The notes beneath the pieces were generated by a model that was not told the DNA's origin, searched no databases, and worked only from the letters and a program-made list of their open reading frames with translations. Shown piece after piece: positions 44,811 through 52,542 of a stretch of 64,000 bases of DNA; the first letter of the stretch is position 1; every line of letters starts with the position of its first letter. Made by a program: the position numbers and the translations under genes. The stretch is from Pseudomonas putida (GTDB lineage Bacteria > Pseudomonadota > Gammaproteobacteria > Pseudomonadales > Pseudomonadaceae), in contig NZ_JANHLD010000003.1 in NCBI RefSeq assembly GCF_028682455.1, positions 682,001 to 746,000 of the forward strand, in the 5' to 3' direction.

Positions 44811-44839
44811 GAAAAAAGATCGGCAGCCGAAGCTGCCGA
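44811..44839 (-). terminator. Canonical intrinsic terminator inside the srf gene run
   Basis: On the minus strand TCGGCAGC-TTCG-GCTGCCGA is followed at once by TCTTTTTT. The stem is 8 bp with a stabilising UUCG loop and a proper T-tract, 8 bp after the upstream lipoprotein stop and just before the ribosome site of the next gene. This is a textbook Rho-independent terminator in the 48-bp gap. Confidence 0.85.
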
Positions 44840-44847
44840 GAGGGGGC

Positions 44848-45351
44848 TTACTCGTAACCCAGACTCAACTGCAGGCGACTGACCTGCTGCTGCAGTGCCT
44901 TGAGTTGCTGCTTGCGAGCTTCGACCTGGGCGTTGCTGGCATTGCTAGCCGGGGCGCTCTGGGCAGACTTGAGCTGTTTTTCCAGCCCGGCAATCTGCTG
45001 CTGCACGTCGCCCTTGTTTGCGTGCCGGGCCTTGAGCGTACTCAGCAAACCGTTGAGCGACTTCTCAAGGTTGGCCTGCTGACGCTGCTGGGTAGCCAGG
45101 TCCTGGCGGGTGGATGCCTGCAGGGCGCTGAGCTCGTCAAAGACTTGGTTGAACTGGCGGTTCTGCTCGCGAGCGGCGACCAGCTCCTGTTCGCTGTTGT
45201 GCACCTGCTCGGCATAGCCGCCGCCGTAGTCGCAATTGAGCTTGCTGACCAGGCTGGCGCTGCTGTCGGAGGCGTTGCACTGCGAGGCGGTGGTGGTGCA
45301 GCCGGCCAGGGTGGTCAGCATCAGGGCGCTAAGGCCGATTCGTACCAACAT
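44848..45351 (-). CDS. Coiled-coil lipoprotein, function unknown (short)
   Basis: A 167-aa lipoprotein: signal MLVRIGLSALMLTTLAGC with lipobox LAGC (Cys about 18). The mature part opens with a Cys-containing stretch (ASQCNASDS, KLNCDYGG) and then long Gln-rich coiled coil (about 55-165; RQDLATQQRQQANLEKSLNG). It may form a periplasmic rod or spacer. It lies 9 bp after the larger coiled-coil lipoprotein gene and just ahead of the intrinsic terminator. I recognise no named family. Confidence 0.75.
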   Translation of the reverse strand: MLVRIGLSALMLTTLAGCTTTASQCNASDSSASLVSKLNCDYGGGYAEQVHNSEQELVAAREQNRQFNQVFDELSALQASTRQDLATQQRQQANLEKSLNGLLSTLKARHANKGDVQQQIAGLEKQLKSAQSAPASNASNAQVEARKQQLKALQQQVSRLQLSLGYE

Positions 45352-45360
45352 GGAATGTCC

Positions 45361-46098
45361 TCAGCCCAGGGTGATTGCCGAGCGCTGGTTGTAGAGGCCA
45401 TCGACCTCCTGCTGCAGCGATGCGACCTTGTTGTTCATCTTGGCGATTTCGGCTTCGACCTTCTGCACCTCGGCCTGGCTGGAGCCGCTGTTGCGCTCGG
45501 CCTGGGCGACCTTCTCGAACTCGGTGACGCGCGAGCGCATGTTGCTCAGGTCCTTGCGCATCAGGGTGATGTTCTTGTCGATGTTGGCGATGTCCAGCTG
45601 GGCCTTGGCTTTGTCGACCGACTTGGCCTTGATGGCGCGCTGGATGTCGGCGATCTGTTGCTTGTCGTCATTGATCACCCGCTGCAGGGTGTTGGTGCGC
45701 TCGGCGACCTTTGCGGTCTCTTTCTGCACGTCGCTGGTCATCACGTTGAGGCGCTGGGTGGTGTCGGCGTACTTGGCGCGGCGGTCGTCCAGATAGTAGT
45801 TGGCGCCCATGGCCACGCCACAGGCGGCAAGGCCGGCTGCGGCGGCACAGGCCACCTTGTTGCCCGAATCGGACAAGGTGCAGATGAGAATGCCCCCGGC
45901 GGCGGCAACGGCGCAGGCCTGGTAGCCCGAGGCGCTGAAGAACTTGGCGTCGGTGCTTTCGGTCAGGCGCGGGTCAGCGGTGCCTGGCGTGTCTTTGGTG
46001 AACGGGCTACCGGTGCTGGCGCAACCGCTCAGTACCAGGCTCAGCGCCATCATCAGGCCAATCCACACCCGGGTAATACCTGGCTTGTTCATGTTCAC
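45361..46098 (-). CDS. Coiled-coil lipoprotein, function unknown (long)
   Basis: A 245-aa lipoprotein with signal and lipobox LVLSGCAS (Cys about 26). A small Gly/Ala/Cys-rich hydrophobic segment follows (about 58-100; AVAAAGGILICTLSDSG, CAAAAGLAACGVAMG), which resembles a membrane-inserting or glycine-zipper-like segment. The rest is a long coiled coil (about 105-240; RVINDDKQQIADIQRAIKAK). With the next lipoprotein it may build a periplasmic strut or outer-membrane attachment for the Srf-associated proteins. Function unknown. Confidence 0.75.
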   Translation of the reverse strand: MNMNKPGITRVWIGLMMALSLVLSGCASTGSPFTKDTPGTADPRLTESTDAKFFSASGYQACAVAAAGGILICTLSDSGNKVACAAAAGLAACGVAMGANYYLDDRRAKYADTTQRLNVMTSDVQKETAKVAERTNTLQRVINDDKQQIADIQRAIKAKSVDKAKAQLDIANIDKNITLMRKDLSNMRSRVTEFEKVAQAERNSGSSQAEVQKVEAEIAKMNNKVASLQQEVDGLYNQRSAITLG

Positions 46099-46124
46099 GT
46101 TCGCTTTCCTTGTTCGCTGTGGGT

Positions 46125-47675
46125 TCAGTGGGTCACGGCCTTGCAGCTGTTAAGCCAGGCGTTGATGTCGATTTTCTGGGTCTTCAGGAACGCCGCCTGG
46201 TTGGCCCAGTGGGTCTTGAGGTAGGGCGCCAGTTCGCTGAGGTTGCTGTTGGCCGTCAGTACCCCTTCGAGCACTGGAACCTGAGCCTCCAGCAGGGCCT
46301 GGCCGTAGAGCGAGCCGGCGTCCACCAGGGAGCTTGCGTAGTAGCGGCTGAGCTTGTGCAGGCGGTCGTTTTGTTCGTCCAGCTTGGTCTTGCGCATGCC
46401 GCAGGTCGGGTCTTCTTCACCGGCGTTGCAGTTGGCGGCGTAATTCTTCTGCAAGAAGTCCAGGTACTGGCCGTCATCGAGCATCTTGGTGCACAGGAAG
46501 GCGCCCAGGTTCAGGCTGGCGCGGATCGCCTGGTCACGGGCTTCCTGCTGTTGCTGGTTGCTGGCGCGCAGCTGGTTTTCCACGGTCTTGAGCTGATCCT
46601 TCAAGCCCTGGTCCTCGACACTGGATGCCAGGTCTTCCAGGGCTTTGACGGTGCCTTTGTCTTTGGGATTGCTCGACGGTTGATCGTTGCCCAGCGTGCC
46701 CCAGCTCTTCTCGATGCTCTTGACCCGCTCGCGGGAGGTCAGGGTCGGTGACACCAGGACCAGGCGCAGGCCATTGGTTTTCTTGCTCACCGGGCCCTGG
46801 TCGTTGTAGTAGGGCTCCTCCTGGCGCAGCGCGGTGCGCAACTGGCCTTCGGCGGTCAGGTAGTTGCCACCGCGCACCACATAGCCACCTGCCTGGCCGT
46901 GCTGGCGATCCAGCTTGTTCAGGCGGAAGGGCTCGAACATCATCTCGCTGGCGTTGCCGAGCATGTCGTGCAGGCCCAGTGGGTTGGCTTTGAGCAGGCC
47001 GCTGAGCTGCAACTTGCCATTGGCCGATTGCGCGCCGGCAAACCATTCGTAGGCATTCAAGCCCTCGGGCATGGGGTAGCGACCGTCACGAAATTCGGCG
47101 GTACTGACCTGCAGGCCACCCCGGGCCGCGAACTCCCATTCGGTCTCGGTAGGCAGGCGCAAAAAGCCCTGGGCGCCATCTTCGCTGGGCAGCTTGGCGG
47201 CGGCATTGGCGCGCAGCCAGCGGTTGTACTTGTCGGCCGCCTGCAGGGCGTCCAGCCAACTGACCGACACCACCGGCAGGCGCAGCTTGTTGGACGGGGC
47301 AGGGCAGCTTTCGTCCATCAGGGCCTTGTACTGCAGCTGGGTCATCTCGTACTTGGCCATCAAGTAGTAGCGAGACTTGTCGCCCTTGCCGCTGGTAAAG
47401 CTGCCGGCGATAAAGGCCGGTCGGGTCTGCTCCACATAGCCGAACTCGGCGCTGTCCTGGCCGATATTGATCGGGTAGTCATCCAGCGGGTCGGCCAGCG
47501 GGATCAGCACCTTGCGAAACACCATCGCGCCTTCGCAGGGCATTGGCAGCACCACGTCATCGGCCTCGGGCATCGGGTTGTAGTGCTTTTCGTCCCAGGC
47601 CGCGGCCGAAGCGTTGAGCAGGTAGCCGAAACCAAGAGGTACGAATAGAAGACGGCAGCAGGCTTTAAAGCTCAC
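46125..47675 (-). CDS. Exported formylglycine-generating-enzyme-fold (SUMF1) protein, probably non-catalytic
   Basis: A 516-aa protein from a GTG at 47675 (signal SFKACCRLLFVPLGFGYLL), chosen for GGAG 9 nt upstream; the frame extends to 47717. The FGE-sulfatase fold covers about 60-315: YYLMAKYEMTQLQYKALMD, LPVVSVSWLDALQAADKYNR, LRLPTETEWEFAARGG, LGLHDMLGNASEMMFEPF, VVRGGNY. The usual catalytic cysteines near GFRC are absent; the sequence reads TNGLRLVLV. A C-terminal helical part (about 330-516) with CxxG-type cysteines follows. It probably binds a partner rather than modifying one. The start overlaps the ABC permease gene by 11 bp. Confidence 0.82.
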   Translation of the reverse strand: MSFKACCRLLFVPLGFGYLLNASAAAWDEKHYNPMPEADDVVLPMPCEGAMVFRKVLIPLADPLDDYPINIGQDSAEFGYVEQTRPAFIAGSFTSGKGDKSRYYLMAKYEMTQLQYKALMDESCPAPSNKLRLPVVSVSWLDALQAADKYNRWLRANAAAKLPSEDGAQGFLRLPTETEWEFAARGGLQVSTAEFRDGRYPMPEGLNAYEWFAGAQSANGKLQLSGLLKANPLGLHDMLGNASEMMFEPFRLNKLDRQHGQAGGYVVRGGNYLTAEGQLRTALRQEEPYYNDQGPVSKKTNGLRLVLVSPTLTSRERVKSIEKSWGTLGNDQPSSNPKDKGTVKALEDLASSVEDQGLKDQLKTVENQLRASNQQQQEARDQAIRASLNLGAFLCTKMLDDGQYLDFLQKNYAANCNAGEEDPTCGMRKTKLDEQNDRLHKLSRYYASSLVDAGSLYGQALLEAQVPVLEGVLTANSNLSELAPYLKTHWANQAAFLKTQKIDINAWLNSCKAVTH

Positions 47676-48906
47676 GCAAACTCTCCGCAGGTTGAATGCT
47701 GATGGCCCGCAGGGCACCGATCAAGGCGACCAGGACTGCGACCAGAAAGGCCAGGAACAAGGCCACCAGGCCATGCCAGACGGTGATGTGACAAACGAAG
47801 GTGCCGGTGGCCTGGCTGCTACCCAGCAGATGGTCGAACAGCAGGCTGCCAACGAAGTAGCTGCCAAGCCCGCCCAGGTAGCCGACAACACTGAGCAGCA
47901 ACGCTTGCAGCACCACATAACCGGCCACTGCCGCGCTGCCGAACCCAAGTAGCCGAAGTACGGCCAGGTTGCGCCGCTTACGGTCGATGTTGGCCAGGAA
48001 CGCCCCCACCAGCGAGGCGATGCAACCGATCAGGGCCGCCCCGGCAATGACTCCGAAGATCAGCCCCAGTACATGATTGATCGCCTTGACGCTGTCGATC
48101 TCGGCCAATCGGCTGCTGGTTTCGATGCGCTGCCCATTGAGCCAGCGCTCCAGCGCTTCGACGCTGTCGATATCGCGGGCATACAACCGGGCGCGGGCAT
48201 AGCCGACCTTCACACCATCCATGGGTTTGCCGGTGACGCCGCCAAGGCCCGCTACCTGATAGCCATCGCGGTAGTACTCCAGGTCCAGCAGCAGCTCGGG
48301 GCTGACGAACGCCGCAGGACGGGCAAAGCGCGCCGGCTCCAGCACCGCCAGCACCTGCAAGGTGCGCTCACCGCGCTCGTTGACGCTGTCGAGGCGCCGG
48401 GCAACGCGCAGGCGCACACTGTCGCCCGCCTTGGCCGACAGGCGTTCGGCGGCGCGGGCACTGAGAATTACCTGGTCGCCCTCAAGGGCACTCAGGCGCG
48501 ACTTGAGCAATGGGTCGTTTGCCTGGGTGGGAATCACCTCGACGTTATCGACGAACCGGCCGCGCTCACCGAGCAGGTCGGCCTGGGTATTGAGCGACCG
48601 CGTCTGGCCAATGGCGAAGGCGACTTCAGGCTGCTGGCGCAGGCGCTCCAACCAGTCACGGTCGTAGTGACCGCTGCTGAGCATCTTGATTTCCAGATTG
48701 CGCGGATCGCTCAGCAGCTCCTCCTGCAACTGGCTGACCACCCCGTGCTTGAGGCCGAACAACAGCAGCAATGGGGCGATCACCGCCACCAGGGAGGCGG
48801 CCATGCACAAGGTGACCTTGCGGTCGTGCCAGAGGTCGGCCAATGACAGCCGGACCAGCAGGCCGAGGCGCTTATGCCAGGGGTTCAAAGCGCGTCTCTC
48901 CTTCAC
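47665..48906 (-). CDS. ABC transporter permease, FtsX/LolC-like
   Basis: A 413-aa protein with the MacB/FtsX layout: one N-terminal helix (about 35-55, CMAASLVAVIAPLLLLFGLK), a large periplasmic domain (about 57-270) and three C-terminal helices (about 275-300, 325-350, 375-400). Such permeases do not move solutes across the inner membrane; they transmit ATP-driven motion to the periplasm. It is paired with the ATPase gene just upstream. Starts are ambiguous: GTG 48906 overlaps the ATPase by 35 bp without a ribosome site, while TTG 48888 (MNPWHKRLG) has AAGGAG 9 nt upstream and may be the true start. Confidence 0.85.
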   Translation of the reverse strand: MKERRALNPWHKRLGLLVRLSLADLWHDRKVTLCMAASLVAVIAPLLLLFGLKHGVVSQLQEELLSDPRNLEIKMLSSGHYDRDWLERLRQQPEVAFAIGQTRSLNTQADLLGERGRFVDNVEVIPTQANDPLLKSRLSALEGDQVILSARAAERLSAKAGDSVRLRVARRLDSVNERGERTLQVLAVLEPARFARPAAFVSPELLLDLEYYRDGYQVAGLGGVTGKPMDGVKVGYARARLYARDIDSVEALERWLNGQRIETSSRLAEIDSVKAINHVLGLIFGVIAGAALIGCIASLVGAFLANIDRKRRNLAVLRLLGFGSAAVAGYVVLQALLLSVVGYLGGLGSYFVGSLLFDHLLGSSQATGTFVCHITVWHGLVALFLAFLVAVLVALIGALRAISIQPAESLREL

Positions 48907-49570
48907 CGTTGACTGCGCCCAGGCGCGGCAGGCCGAATTGCTCGATCAACGGCCAGTCGTGCGACACCACCAGGGCACTGAGGCCCAGCTCGCTGACCAG
49001 GTTGAGCAATAGCTCGAACAGGCGCCGGGCGTTGTTCGGGTCCAGTGCGGCGGTGGGCTCGTCGGCCAGCAGCAGGCGCGGCTCATGGGCAATGGCCCGC
49101 ACGCACGCCACGCGCTGGCGCTCACCGATCGACAGGGCCTGGGGCAGCTTGTCGAGCAACGGCCCCAGGCGCAGCGCCTCGACGGCCTTGTCCACCGCCT
49201 GGCTGTGGTGGCCGAGGCCGAGCATTCGCCGCGGCAGCTGGATGTTGTCGCGCACATTCAGGAACGGCAGCAGGCCACCGTTCTGCAGCACGAAACCCAA
49301 TTGCTGCGAGCGCACGGCGGCAAGCTGCGGCTGACGGTCTTCGGCCAGCAACTGGCCGACATCCAGCGCCTCGGGGCCCAGGTGGTAGTGGCCCAGCGAC
49401 TGGGGCGCGAGCAGCAGGCCGATGGCTTCGAGCAGGGTGCTCTTGCCACAGCCGCTTTCCCCGGTGATCGCGCAGATCTCCCCTTGGCGCAGCGTGAGCG
49501 CGTCGAGCCTCACCCGGTGGGCGTGCGGGCCTTGCCCGCGCACCACCAGCAGTCCTTTGATATCGAGCAT
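48872..49570 (-). CDS. ABC transporter ATPase, LolD/MacB-like
   Basis: A 232-aa nucleotide-binding subunit. Walker A is GESGCGKSTL (about 36-45), the signature motif is LSIGERQRV (variant of LSGGQ), and Walker B with the catalytic Glu is LLLADEPTAALDP. The switch His is in VVSHDWPLIEQ. It belongs to the MacB/LolD/FtsE class and pairs with the permease encoded downstream. No membrane-fusion or outer-membrane component is linked, so a complete MacAB-TolC-style pump is unlikely here. Confidence 0.9.
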   Translation of the reverse strand: MLDIKGLLVVRGQGPHAHRVRLDALTLRQGEICAITGESGCGKSTLLEAIGLLLAPQSLGHYHLGPEALDVGQLLAEDRQPQLAAVRSQQLGFVLQNGGLLPFLNVRDNIQLPRRMLGLGHHSQAVDKAVEALRLGPLLDKLPQALSIGERQRVACVRAIAHEPRLLLADEPTAALDPNNARRLFELLLNLVSELGLSALVVSHDWPLIEQFGLPRLGAVNGEGETRFEPLA

Positions 49571-49575
49571 GGGGC

Positions 49576-51534
49576 TCAGGGCATCATTTCAAGCGGGACG
49601 GGGTAGACGTTGTCGCGGCTGTCGCTGCCGGGCGCCAGGGCTACCCAACGGTCCACGTCGGCGTTGTAGCGCTGGTAATGGCGCAGCTTGGTACTCAGGT
49701 TGCGGATGAATTTCTCCTGGGCCAGCCCGTCCAGGCCCTTCCAGGTTTCTTCATCCAGGTTGAGCACTTCGCTCTGGTACGGCAGGTCTTCCAGGTACTC
49801 GCCCAGCACGCCAAGGTCGGCCACGCGGGTGGTGGACCCTTGCTTGAGCTGGTTCGGGTCGGCGCCCATGGTCGCGGCCACCGAACGCAGGCGGGTGAAC
49901 ATCTCGCTTGGCGAGATCATGCCTTCGTTGGCCGCATCGACGATCTGCTTGAGCACATCGCTCAAATCGCTGAGCTGGGCCTTGGTCAGCAGCACCCGCA
50001 CGTCGGTGGTCGGCAAGTTCTGCTTGATCAGGTCGCGGTCGCTGATCCAGGCCTGGAACACCGGTGGAGCCTGGGTACCGGTGGCCTTGCCAAGGTAGGC
50101 CAGTTGCATGGCGTGGCCGATCAGGGCAGCGTCTTCGAGCATCTTCTGCTCGCCCGGGTCGACCTTGGCATGGGTGGCGCTGCCGATGGCGTCTTCGCCC
50201 AGGTAGGCCGACTTCACCTGCTGGGTAATCGCGGCCGCCAGACCGTCGACCTTGCGACCGAAGGCTTCGACGTCGCCAGCGTTGACCGGGTAGTAGAGCG
50301 AGGTGTTGGTGCCCGGGTAGTTCGACAGGGTCCGGTACTGTGCCTCGGCACTGCTGTGGTTCTTCATGCCGCTGGGGGTTTTCAGGTGCAGAGTGTAGAG
50401 CGCGACACCAGGGTTGCTGGCTTCGATCTTGACCTGCTCTGCGCCAAGGCCCGTGCCCGACAGCTTGTCGGTGCCGTCGATGGCCCCGGCGTCGGTGATC
50501 AGCACCACATAGCGGGCGCCAAACTGGCTCCAGTCGACCTTGTCCACCGCATGCATGACACCGGCATAGGCGTCTTCATCGAAGGTTTTGCTCGAAACCT
50601 TGGCCTGCTTGAGGTCGGCGACCTTGGCCATGAAGTCGGCACCGTCCTTCACCGTGTTGGGGTCGGCGTACATCTTGCTCACGTACTCAAGCCCCGGCAC
50701 GGCCGTGGTGCTGGAACGGTAGGCAACCAGGCCGAACTTGACCTGCTTGCCCAGGTTTTCCTTCTCGATCTGCGTGTACACGCGCTTGATCGCCTCGCGG
50801 GTGCGATCGATGTACGGGTCCATGGAAATGGTCGAGTCGATGACGAACACCACGGCTGCGCTGAACGCCTTCATCTGGGTCTTGGCGGCAACGGCAGGGT
50901 TGGCGGCCGGTGCGTTGCCGGCGGCGTCGGCCTTGCTCACCGAGGCGACGTTGAGAATACGGGTACGGAAGCCCTCTTCTGTCATCACCTCTTCGCCACT
51001 GAGCACTGGCAGCAGGTAGAAGTTCTTTTGCAGGTCGACGAAGTATTCCGGTTCCTGGGCCAGGACGCCGGGCGCATCGGCGCCCTGCTTGAGCTTGGCG
51101 CGCAGCGGGGCGACCTGGCTGACCGGGTCCGGGGCATCGAGGATCCCCTCCAACTGGCTGCGTTCCTTGAAGAACATCAAGCGGTCGCGGTTGGCCGGGT
51201 TGGTGAAGGCCAGGGTCAGTTGCATCTTCCATTCGACGGTGCAATCGCCCGGCAACCAGCCGATGCTCTTGCCTTGAGTGTCCGGGCCGACCCGCAGCCA
51301 TTCCTGCGTGCCCACGGTGCTGCGTTCGTAAACGTAGAAGCGGCTGAAGGCCGGTTGGGCAGTACCGGCGGCATCGCCTGCGGCGCTACCGAGCTTGCAG
51401 CTGGGCGTGGTCAGCACGCGCTGGAACAAGGTCTTCTTGCCGGCTTGAAGCAACGGCTGGTCGGCCGCCTGCACCACCGGGCTGAGGCTTATGGCCAACA
51501 GGGCAGCGGCCAGGCCGCGTAGTGGCAGGCTCAT
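49576..51534 (-). CDS. Exported vWA-domain protein
   Basis: A 652-aa protein. The signal peptide (LRGLAAALLAISLSPVVQA) is followed by an SH3-like beta domain (about 30-110, YVYERSTVGTQEWLRVGPDT), then a linker and a von Willebrand A domain (about 215-410). The MIDAS is D-S-T-I-S, a DxTxS variant, with threonine and Asp loops in FDEDAYAG and LITDAGAID. A helical C-terminal half (about 420-652) follows. It starts 4 bp inside the previous gene's stop. The MIDAS suggests metal-mediated protein binding in the periplasm, perhaps to the FtsX-type permease encoded next. Confidence 0.82.
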   Translation of the reverse strand: MSLPLRGLAAALLAISLSPVVQAADQPLLQAGKKTLFQRVLTTPSCKLGSAAGDAAGTAQPAFSRFYVYERSTVGTQEWLRVGPDTQGKSIGWLPGDCTVEWKMQLTLAFTNPANRDRLMFFKERSQLEGILDAPDPVSQVAPLRAKLKQGADAPGVLAQEPEYFVDLQKNFYLLPVLSGEEVMTEEGFRTRILNVASVSKADAAGNAPAANPAVAAKTQMKAFSAAVVFVIDSTISMDPYIDRTREAIKRVYTQIEKENLGKQVKFGLVAYRSSTTAVPGLEYVSKMYADPNTVKDGADFMAKVADLKQAKVSSKTFDEDAYAGVMHAVDKVDWSQFGARYVVLITDAGAIDGTDKLSGTGLGAEQVKIEASNPGVALYTLHLKTPSGMKNHSSAEAQYRTLSNYPGTNTSLYYPVNAGDVEAFGRKVDGLAAAITQQVKSAYLGEDAIGSATHAKVDPGEQKMLEDAALIGHAMQLAYLGKATGTQAPPVFQAWISDRDLIKQNLPTTDVRVLLTKAQLSDLSDVLKQIVDAANEGMISPSEMFTRLRSVAATMGADPNQLKQGSTTRVADLGVLGEYLEDLPYQSEVLNLDEETWKGLDGLAQEKFIRNLSTKLRHYQRYNADVDRWVALAPGSDSRDNVYPVPLEMMP

Positions 51535-52538
51535 TGCTTGAGCTCCTCGAAGCGCTGCTTGGCTTCGGCATTGTTCTGGTCAAACGCCAGGATGGTTTCA
51601 TACCAGTACGCGGCAGTGGCGTTGTCGGGTGCCTTGAAGCACTCGCTTGGCTGGAGGTACTTGGGGTCGTACTCGCGGGCATAGGCGCTGGCGATCTCGA
51701 TGTCGCCCCCTTGCGCGCGGTTGGCATACAAGCGCTGGGCGACCGCACAGTGGTTGTTGGCCTTGGCCAGGTTGATCACTTCCAGCAGGGCGGCGCTGCC
51801 CGGTGCCTTCTGGATGCAGGCCTGGACGAAGGCAAGTTCCGGCTGGCTCTGCATGCTTTCCAGCGTGCAGGCCTGCGCCTCGGTCGGCGGGGCCGGTGGG
51901 GGCGGCGTGGGTGCGGGTGCGGCATCGACCATGGCGGGCTTTTGCATGAACCACCAGAGGCCTCCGGTAACAATCAGTGCCAGTAGTGGCAGCAGCCATA
52001 CCAGGCGATTGATCTTTGTCGCGGCAACCGGCGGCGTGGCCGCCTGGGTGGGTTCTGGCGCAGGTTCCGGCATGGCCGGCGTTTCGACCACCGGTGCAGG
52101 CGCTTCGACCCGGGCCACAGGTGCGGGTGCAGGCGTCGGTGCAGGCGCTGGCGCAGGCTCGGGGGCTTTCGCGCCGGTCCAGGCAATCGACGAGACCAGG
52201 TGCTTGTCCAGGCGAACCATGGTCACTTCGCTCTCGCCCAGGTTCGGGTTGTTCAGCTCGAAGCGAAAGTTGGCGCTGCCGCTGGCGGCCAGCAGGGGGT
52301 CGACAAAGTCAGGGCCTACCTGGACCTGAAGCGCACCGTCCACCGCAACCAGGCCCGACAGCGGGAACCAGTGGGCAACATTGCTCCACTGTTTTCCAGG
52401 CTGCAGGAAATCGCGGGTCTGGCTGCTTTGCACCGAGTACACCAGACCTTCGCTGGCCTCTTCCCAGCCGCTGATCCGCAACCACCCCTGCCCAGGGGTG
52501 TTTTCGCTCAACGGCAGCACATCAACTCTGATACCCAT
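51531..52538 (-). CDS. Bitopic membrane protein with Pro/Ala linker, Srf-associated
   Basis: A 335-aa protein. A soluble beta-rich N-terminus (about 1-120; MGIRVDVLPLSENTPGQGWL) has no signal and so is cytoplasmic. A Pro/Ala/Glu linker (about 125-172) leads to one transmembrane helix (about 176-195, LVWLLPLLALIVTGGLWWFM), then a second proline-rich stretch and a periplasmic helical domain (about 220-335) with Cys residues and TPR/Sel1-like pattern (YWYETILAFDQNNAEAKQRF). The layout, cytoplasmic domain-linker-helix-periplasmic domain, matches SrfA and the two anchored vWA proteins. It may couple cytoplasmic SrfB/SrfC to periplasmic parts. No named family recognised. Confidence 0.78.
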   Translation of the reverse strand: MGIRVDVLPLSENTPGQGWLRISGWEEASEGLVYSVQSSQTRDFLQPGKQWSNVAHWFPLSGLVAVDGALQVQVGPDFVDPLLAASGSANFRFELNNPNLGESEVTMVRLDKHLVSSIAWTGAKAPEPAPAPAPTPAPAPVARVEAPAPVVETPAMPEPAPEPTQAATPPVAATKINRLVWLLPLLALIVTGGLWWFMQKPAMVDAAPAPTPPPPAPPTEAQACTLESMQSQPELAFVQACIQKAPGSAALLEVINLAKANNHCAVAQRLYANRAQGGDIEIASAYAREYDPKYLQPSECFKAPDNATAAYWYETILAFDQNNAEAKQRFEELKQ

Positions 52539-52542
52539 GCAA

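Noticed and set aside
44716..46224. A 502-codon plus-strand frame across the lipoprotein genes
   Set aside because: It is antisense to two genes with perfect lipoboxes and crosses a strong terminator; shadow composition.
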